A stretch of 64,000 nucleotides of DNA from Breviolum minutum Mf 1.05b.01 (Eukaryota; Sar; Dinophyceae; Suessiales; Symbiodiniaceae), in the NCBI GenBank assembly GCA_000507305.1, contig DF241443.1, positions 1 to 64,000 of the forward strand, in the 5' to 3' direction. The number at the start of each line of letters is the position of its first letter. The first letter of the stretch is position 1. The notes beneath the pieces are model-generated. The model saw only the letters and a program-made list of their open reading frames with translations, ran no database searches and was not told where the DNA came from. A program made the position numbers and the translations under genes. This document shows positions 59,522 through 64,000 of the stretch, piece after piece.

Positions 59522-60054
59522 AATGGAATGTGAAGGGACCAAAAGGGGTCAACGATTAGTTACAGTATTTTTGTTTGGGCTGTGCTGAGCCGATGCATGA
59601 GTAATGGATGACGCAAGAAGGTGGGTGTGGTTTGAGCGCCAAACCAGGTAACGTAGGGAATCCTTAGGCAATTTATTTCAGATTTGGGTTGCTTGGTGCA
59701 TTAGTTTGGATGGAGTGACTTTGCATGATGCCCAGCCAAAACTGTTTGGGGTGATACAGTTCCAATGGTTCAGTAAGAGGTCCTAGTTGTGAGGTAGTTG
59801 GTATCCCAACAAACCTGACAGAAGGCTTGTTGTAAGTAGTATAACTAGGGATGCTGGTACAGTAACCGAATTCAATATAATATGGAAAGCTTGCTTGTTT
59901 TTTTTTTTGGATTTGACAGTTTTTTTTCCGTTGCTAGGTTAGATTACAGAAGGGTAGATGTTGCTAAGCACATAAAAAACGCGACCTGGCCAGAAGGATG
60001 CGGCCAGCGAAACAAGAAAACCAGAAAACGAGAAAACCAGAAAACCAGAAAACG

Positions 60055-60297
60055 GGAACGCTTTTGGCCGTTTTCGCGTTTTCGCGTTTTCGCGTTGTTC
60101 CCACCTCCGCGCGTCTTTGATTGCTAGCTTGATTGACTGTAACATGTTACTTGATGCAAACACGGCTTTCCTGCTTTCGCCGTTTTCGGGTTTACGCGTT
60201 TTCGCCGTTTTCGGGTTTTCGCCGTTTTCGCGTTTTCGCCGTTTTCGCGTTTTCGGGTTTTCGCCGTTTTCGCGTTTTCGCCGTTTTCGTGTTCACA
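60055..60297. repeat. CGTTTTCG(C/G) low-complexity array, copy 1
   Basis: Many repeats of CGTTTTCGC, CGTTTTCGG and CCGTTTTCG alternate in 8-9 bp steps. Just before, at 60015-60056, runs of GAAAACCA and GAAAACGAG are the inverse complement of the same motif. The result is a large imperfect hairpin. A non-repeated middle (CGTCTTTGATTGCTAG, then CTTTCCTGCTTT) is shared with copy 2 at 60960-61235. Confidence 0.9.
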
Positions 60298-60354
60298 GGT
60301 TGATTCCTCCCGTTTTCGCGTTTTTGTGCTTTCACATGTTCAGTCCTGGCGTTT

Positions 60355-60960
60355 TCGTGCTACGGAATGCACTGCTTCGGTACATGGCATACCTTACACA
60401 TGCCAAAGCTTTGACAACGTTCGTGTTCATAGTGCTACGCAATGGACTGCGTCGGTACATATTTTACACATGCCCAAAGGTGTGAAAACCTTCGTGTTCA
60501 AAGTGCNNNNNNNNNNNNNNNNNCTGCTTCGGTACATAACTTACACATGCCCAAAGCTGTGATAACGTGTTCAAAGTGCTACGGAATGGGCTGCTTCGGT
60601 ACATACTTTACACATTCCCAAAGGCGTGAAAACCTTCGCGTTCAAAGTGCTACAAATGGACTGCTTCGGTACATANGGTTCGTGTTCATAGTGCTACGCA
60701 ATGGACTGCTTCGGTACATACTTTAAAATACATTTGCCCGAAGCATCCCAAAGCTGTGATATCCTTTGTGTTCAAAGTGCTACGGAATGGACTGCTTTGG
60801 TGCATAACTTACACGTGCCCAAAGCTGTGATAACGTTCGTGTTCAAAGTGCTACGGAATGGACTGCTTCGGTACATACTTTAAAATACATATGCCCAAAG
60901 CTGTGATAACCTTCCTGGTCAAAGTGCTACGGAATGGACCGCTTCGGTGCAAAACCAGAC
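60355..60960. repeat. 71-bp minisatellite, about nine units
   Basis: Units start with GTGCTACGGAATGGACTGCT, continue TCGGTACATA and ACACATGCCCAAAGCTGTGA, and end TAACGTTCGTGTTCAAA. Starts fall near 60358, 60431, 60503, 60576, 60648, 60688, 60777, 60848 and 60924. Two units hold assembly gaps (60507-60523 and 60676). Two others carry an extra AAAATACAT segment. It lies between the two CGTTTTCG arrays. Confidence 0.9.
60507..60523. other. assembly gap of 17 N within the minisatellite
   Basis: Seventeen undetermined bases replace the start of the third minisatellite unit. A single N at 60676 marks another likely repeat collapse. True copy number is therefore not known. Confidence 0.95.
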
Positions 60961-61104
60961 AACTAGAAAACGAGAACACTTTTTGCCGTTTTCGAGTTTT
61001 CGCGTTTCCCTCTTTTTGTGCTTTTCCCATCTCCGTGCGTCTTTGATTGCTAGTGCGATAATTGATTGTGGTGTTTTTTTGCTTTCTGCAAAAACGGTTT
61101 TCCT

Positions 61105-61235
61105 GCTTTGCGCGTTTTCGCGTTTTTGCCGTTTTCGCGTTTTCGCCGTTTTCGCGTTTTCGTTTTTTCCCGTTTTCGTGCTTGGCGTTTCCGCCGTTTT
61201 CGCCGTTTTCGGGTTTTCGCGTTTTCGTGTTCCGC
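61105..61235. repeat. CGTTTTCG(C/G) low-complexity array, copy 2
   Basis: A second block of CGTTTTCGC and CCGTTTTCG steps. It is preceded from 60955 by the same flanking order as copy 1: ACTAGAAAACGAG, TTTTGCCGTTTTCG, GTGCGTCTTTGATTGCTAG, GTTTTCCTGCTTTG. The whole 250-300 bp module is therefore duplicated. Confidence 0.9.
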
Positions 61236-61756
61236 CGGCGGCATCCCCGCGGCCGGGACACAGATTTCGTGTGCACAGGCATGTTGCGGGTCCATCATTT
61301 CGTTAAGTGGCAAATTTCAGTGATGAACATTGGCAAGTTAAAACATCCTGGTGGAAGTTGTGTAAGACTTTTGGCATGGCCCCCCTAATCCTTTAACAGC
61401 CCTGAATCTTACGCTCTCGTACTCACCCGCTACCTTCGAAAAGATATCCTGGAAGGGTCCAAACGATCAATTCCTGACCTGCGCATTGGTTTGAGGCTTA
61501 CCAAACCTTGGAAACTAAATTGGGTAGCCATAATCTAAGCATTTTTATGAAGGAAACTCAATTCCTCAAGTTTCACGGACATCCACTGGGAGATTTTCCC
61601 AGTGTTCAATCGCTCTCCTCGGAGAAGCAACGAAAACCCACAGGTGAAAACACAGGCTGCACCTTTGTTATCACAGATCCAAGAGGCTTTGCAGGACATC
61701 CTCAGATTTGTCTACATCTTGAGTGGAGCTAGAGAAAAACATCGTTGGTTATATAT

Positions 61757-61864
61757 GGATGTTTCCTAAAACGGTGGGTTTTCCCCCCAAATCATTCATT
61801 GTAATAGGGTTTCCATTATGAATCATCCATTTTGGGGTACCCCTATTTTTGGAAACACCCATAT
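61757..61864. repeat. family-C inverted-repeat element
   Basis: The left end is ATGGATGTTTCCTAAAACGG, the right end ATTTTTGGAAACACCCATAT. The inner CCATTTTGGGGTACCCCTAT matches family C at 56469-56574. Confidence 0.7.
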
Positions 61865-62586
61865 AGTTGATTTCTGTAAATCCTTGGTTGTGTTTTTTTT
61901 CTGGAAATGTTCTAAGAATCCAAATCCCTCCCCAATATCAATAAGGATCCAATTTGAAAGGAATTCGACTTGGATACTTAAAGTGATGTTTTCGAAAAAG
62001 GTCATTCAGAGTCATTCAGTTGAAATAGAGTTATTTTTTGATATTGATGTTAACTTGCAGGGGTGTAGCACCCCCAAAAAAACACTTAGAGAAGAGCCTG
62101 CATGGCAAGAGAAACCGTGACCTTATGAAACATCTCAAACCGGCCCTCAAAACTGTCAATTGTGCTCGGTTGCTCCTCTTCAAGCCGTGGGGTCAAAATG
62201 GGTTGGACCCGAAATGGACCTACCAAAACAATGCACGATGTAAATAGACACATAGAAATATGAAATATGTAATATGATCGATTTTGCGTTCCGTCTGATT
62301 TTCGGCTTAACGCCGTTAGAGGTTGTCCTTGAATGAATTGGACATCATAAATGACTTTGACAACAAACAGCAGTCCAGGGGAGACCACATGATTCAGAGC
62401 CTGGAATATATGCATAGATTTTTGATCTTCCTGTGACATACTTTAACACGTGCAAGACTAAACACAGAGCAGAAATGGCTGCTTTTAGCTTGACTGGGCT
62501 TATATGTTTTGAAAACCCATAGCACTATCCAATGAAAGGAGCAATTCTTTGGCCATGTCCTGACCGTCAATTGTCCTTTCGCAGCC
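61865..62586. other. upstream region of the LRR gene; one exon-like island
   Basis: About 62090-62190 on the + strand reads HGKRNRDLMKHLKPALKTVN then CARLLLFKPW, which looks coding but is unassigned. The rest is AT-rich and shows no repeat family. Confidence 0.35.
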
Positions 62587-63859
62587 ATGTCCTGTAAAGT
62601 TCAATTGAACACCTTACAAGGCGGTGTCATCACCCTCGACGTCGTGATGACAGCCACTGTTCGGGAGTTGAAGGCTATGCTCGTTGAAAAACATCCTTGT
62701 CAAGATCCGATTGAGTGCAAGGTCCTCAAAGTGGAGCTGCTGCGCGACACCTCAATCATAGATGATGCTGAGACGCTTGACGCAGCAGGGCTGTTGGGTG
62801 CTGAATCCCTAGTGACTGTCACATACACAAGGAACGAAGTGGAAGCCGCAACAAAACATGACATCCGTACACAGGGATCTTTTGCAGTGAAGATCCCCTC
62901 CAACGTGACGAGTATTCCCAAGGGGGCCTTCCAAGACTCACGTCAGCTAGTTTTGCTCACAATCCCTGAGTCTGTCACTTGCATTGGGGACAGTGCCTTT
63001 GAAGGCTGCATCTCTCTGGCGAGCATCACCTGGGGTGAGTCCGTGACTCAGATTGGGGACGGTGCCTTCTATGGGTGCACCTCTCTGGCGAGCGTCACTT
63101 TGGGTCAGTCTGTGACTGAGATTGGGGAAGATGCCTTTCAAGACTGCACCTCTCTGGCGAGCATCACAGGGGGTGAGTCTGTGACTTACATTGGGTCCGC
63201 TGCCTTTGATGGGTGCACTTCTCTTGCGAGCATCACTTTGGGCGAGTCTGTGACTCACATTGGAGATCATTCCTTTTGTGGGTGCACTTCTCTGGCAAGC
63301 ATCACCTGGGGTGAGTCTGTCACTCGCATTGGGCAAGGTGCCTTTCGATTCTGCACTTCTCTGGTGAGCATCACCTTGGGTCAGTCTGTGACTCACGTTG
63401 GGGACAGTGCCTTTGAAGGCTGCACCTCTCTGGCGAGCATCACTTTGGGTCAGTCTGTGACTCACGTTGGGGACAGTGCCTTTGAAGGCTGCACTTCTCT
63501 GGTGAGCATCACTTTGGGCCAGTCTGTGACTCAGATTGGGGAAAGTGCNTCAGTCTGTGACTCACGTTGGGGACAGTGCCTTTGAAGGCTGCACCTCTCT
63601 GGCGAGCATCACCTTGGGTCAGTCTGTGACTCACGTTGGGGACAGTGCCTTTGAAGGCTGCACCTCTCTGGCGAGCATCACCTTGGGTCAGTCTGTGACT
63701 CACGTTGGGGACAGTGCCTTTGAAGGCTGCACTTCTCTGGTGAGCATCACAATTCCAAAGTCATTGAGGCAAACTTTGAAGAGAGTATTAAGGAGCGGTT
63801 CCGTGACAATCATCACCATTCCTGCAAGGCAGGGCAGGAAACGACTGCGCGAGGCGTGA
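62587..63859 (+). CDS. ubiquitin-like domain plus LRR_5 (BspA-type) repeat protein
   Basis: The ATG at 62587 starts a ubiquitin-fold head (residues about 1-82) with SCKVQLNTLQGGVITLDV, TVRELKAMLVEKH and LDAAGLLGAESLVTVTY. From residue about 98 come 23-residue LRR_5 repeats of the form SVTxIGDxAFxGCTSLASIT with a variable LGQ/WGE end. Twelve full units and one broken unit are seen. The protein ends with a basic tail, SLRQTLKRVLRSG then RQGRKRLREA, at the TGA 63857-63859. An N at 63549 falls in the broken repeat and the frame changes there, so one reading ends at 63585 and the rest continues one frame over. That is most likely a collapsed repeat rather than a real break. No intron is visible. 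Such proteins are thought to act in binding or recognition; there is no visible signal peptide. Confidence 0.9.
62950..63760 (+). repeat. 69-bp tandem coding repeats of the LRR gene
   Basis: DNA units of 69 bp, phrased CAGTCTGTGACTCACGTTGG and GACAGTGCCTTTGAAGGCTG with CACCTCTCTGGCGAGCATCA, encode the LRR_5 repeats. The units from about 63380 on are nearly identical. The earlier ones are diverged, which points to recent amplification at the 3' end. Confidence 0.9.
63549..63549. other. undetermined base at a repeat junction
   Basis: The N sits where GGGGAAAGTGC is joined to TCAGTCTGTGAC. The expected CCTTT and the rest of that repeat unit are missing. This marks a likely collapse of an uncertain number of 69-bp units and explains the apparent frameshift. 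Confidence 0.9.
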
Positions 63860-64000
63860 GTGAGTGTACAGATCTGTTCTGATGCCACTTGGCCACTGAT
63901 TGGTACAACTTGCGGAAAAAACATCGGCATGCCCGTCGTGTGACTTCACGCATTTGTGGTGTTCCCCATAATATGGCATGTGTTTCTTGCTGCACACCAA

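Noticed and set aside
60117-61388. Open frames of 60-140 codons rich in Phe-Arg-Val or Glu-Asn-Lys
   Set aside because: They are translations of the CGTTTTCG arrays and the minisatellite. They cross assembly gaps and show no protein character.
62947-63703. Minus-strand open frames with repeats of SHRLTQSDARQRG
   Set aside because: They are shadows of the LRR_5 coding repeats on the + strand; the + frame has clear family motifs.
1-64000. tRNA, rRNA, CRISPR arrays, bacterial-type operons and ribosome binding sites
   Set aside because: No cloverleaf with a proper T-arm, no rRNA-like sequence and no regular spacer-repeat array were seen. The gene structure is eukaryotic, so bacterial signals are not expected.

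Overview
The window reads as nuclear DNA of a dinoflagellate, most like a Symbiodiniaceae-type alga. This is an inference from several features seen together. There is a degenerate Ty1/copia retroelement of the kind common in these genomes. Genes are intron-rich, with small exons and GT, GC and GA donor sites, and some splice sites carry short direct repeats. There is a surface-type protein with a ubiquitin-like head and near-identical LRR_5 repeats. Small terminal-inverted-repeat elements are dense, and long triplet microsatellites are present. Every gene I can assign with confidence is on the + strand, which fits unidirectional dinoflagellate gene clusters.

Layout. 2-3805: the 3' two thirds of a copia polyprotein (pre-integrase zinc finger, integrase, reverse transcriptase, RNase H), broken by three frame changes. 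3806-11050: no gene recognised; MITE-like elements and a GAT microsatellite. 11121-17897: a complete MFS sugar transporter. I could phase it across eleven exons to 529 residues with no internal stop. 17898-27100: mostly intron-like or intergenic sequence with a few unassigned exon-like islands and a 200-bp ATC microsatellite. 27489-29620: a GC-richer block with short unassigned open frames on both strands. 31361-34380: a multi-exon gene of unknown family. 39276-46419: a spliced FSH1-type serine hydrolase (alpha/beta fold), with the nucleophile and acid motifs on separate exons. 48158-48671: exons ending in a ubiquitin-interacting motif. 49566-52858: short gene-like fragments, one exon present twice. 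54310-58012: scattered exon-like islands. 60055-61235: an unusual block of CGTTTTCG-type repeats flanking a 71-bp minisatellite. 62587-63859: the ubiquitin-like/LRR_5 gene.

At least four families of small inverted-repeat elements recur through the window, both in introns and between genes. Two of them (families A and B in the features) are flanked by TA dinucleotides in most copies, as for Tc1/mariner-type insertions. One copy lies about 70 bp upstream of the transporter start codon.

Limits. Exon borders were set by eye from homology, phase and AG/GT sites. They are good for the transporter, fair for the hydrolase, and tentative elsewhere. The sequence contains gaps (N) at 18502, 60507-60523, 60676 and 63549. 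No tRNA, rRNA or CRISPR array was seen, and dinoflagellate promoters cannot be recognised by eye.
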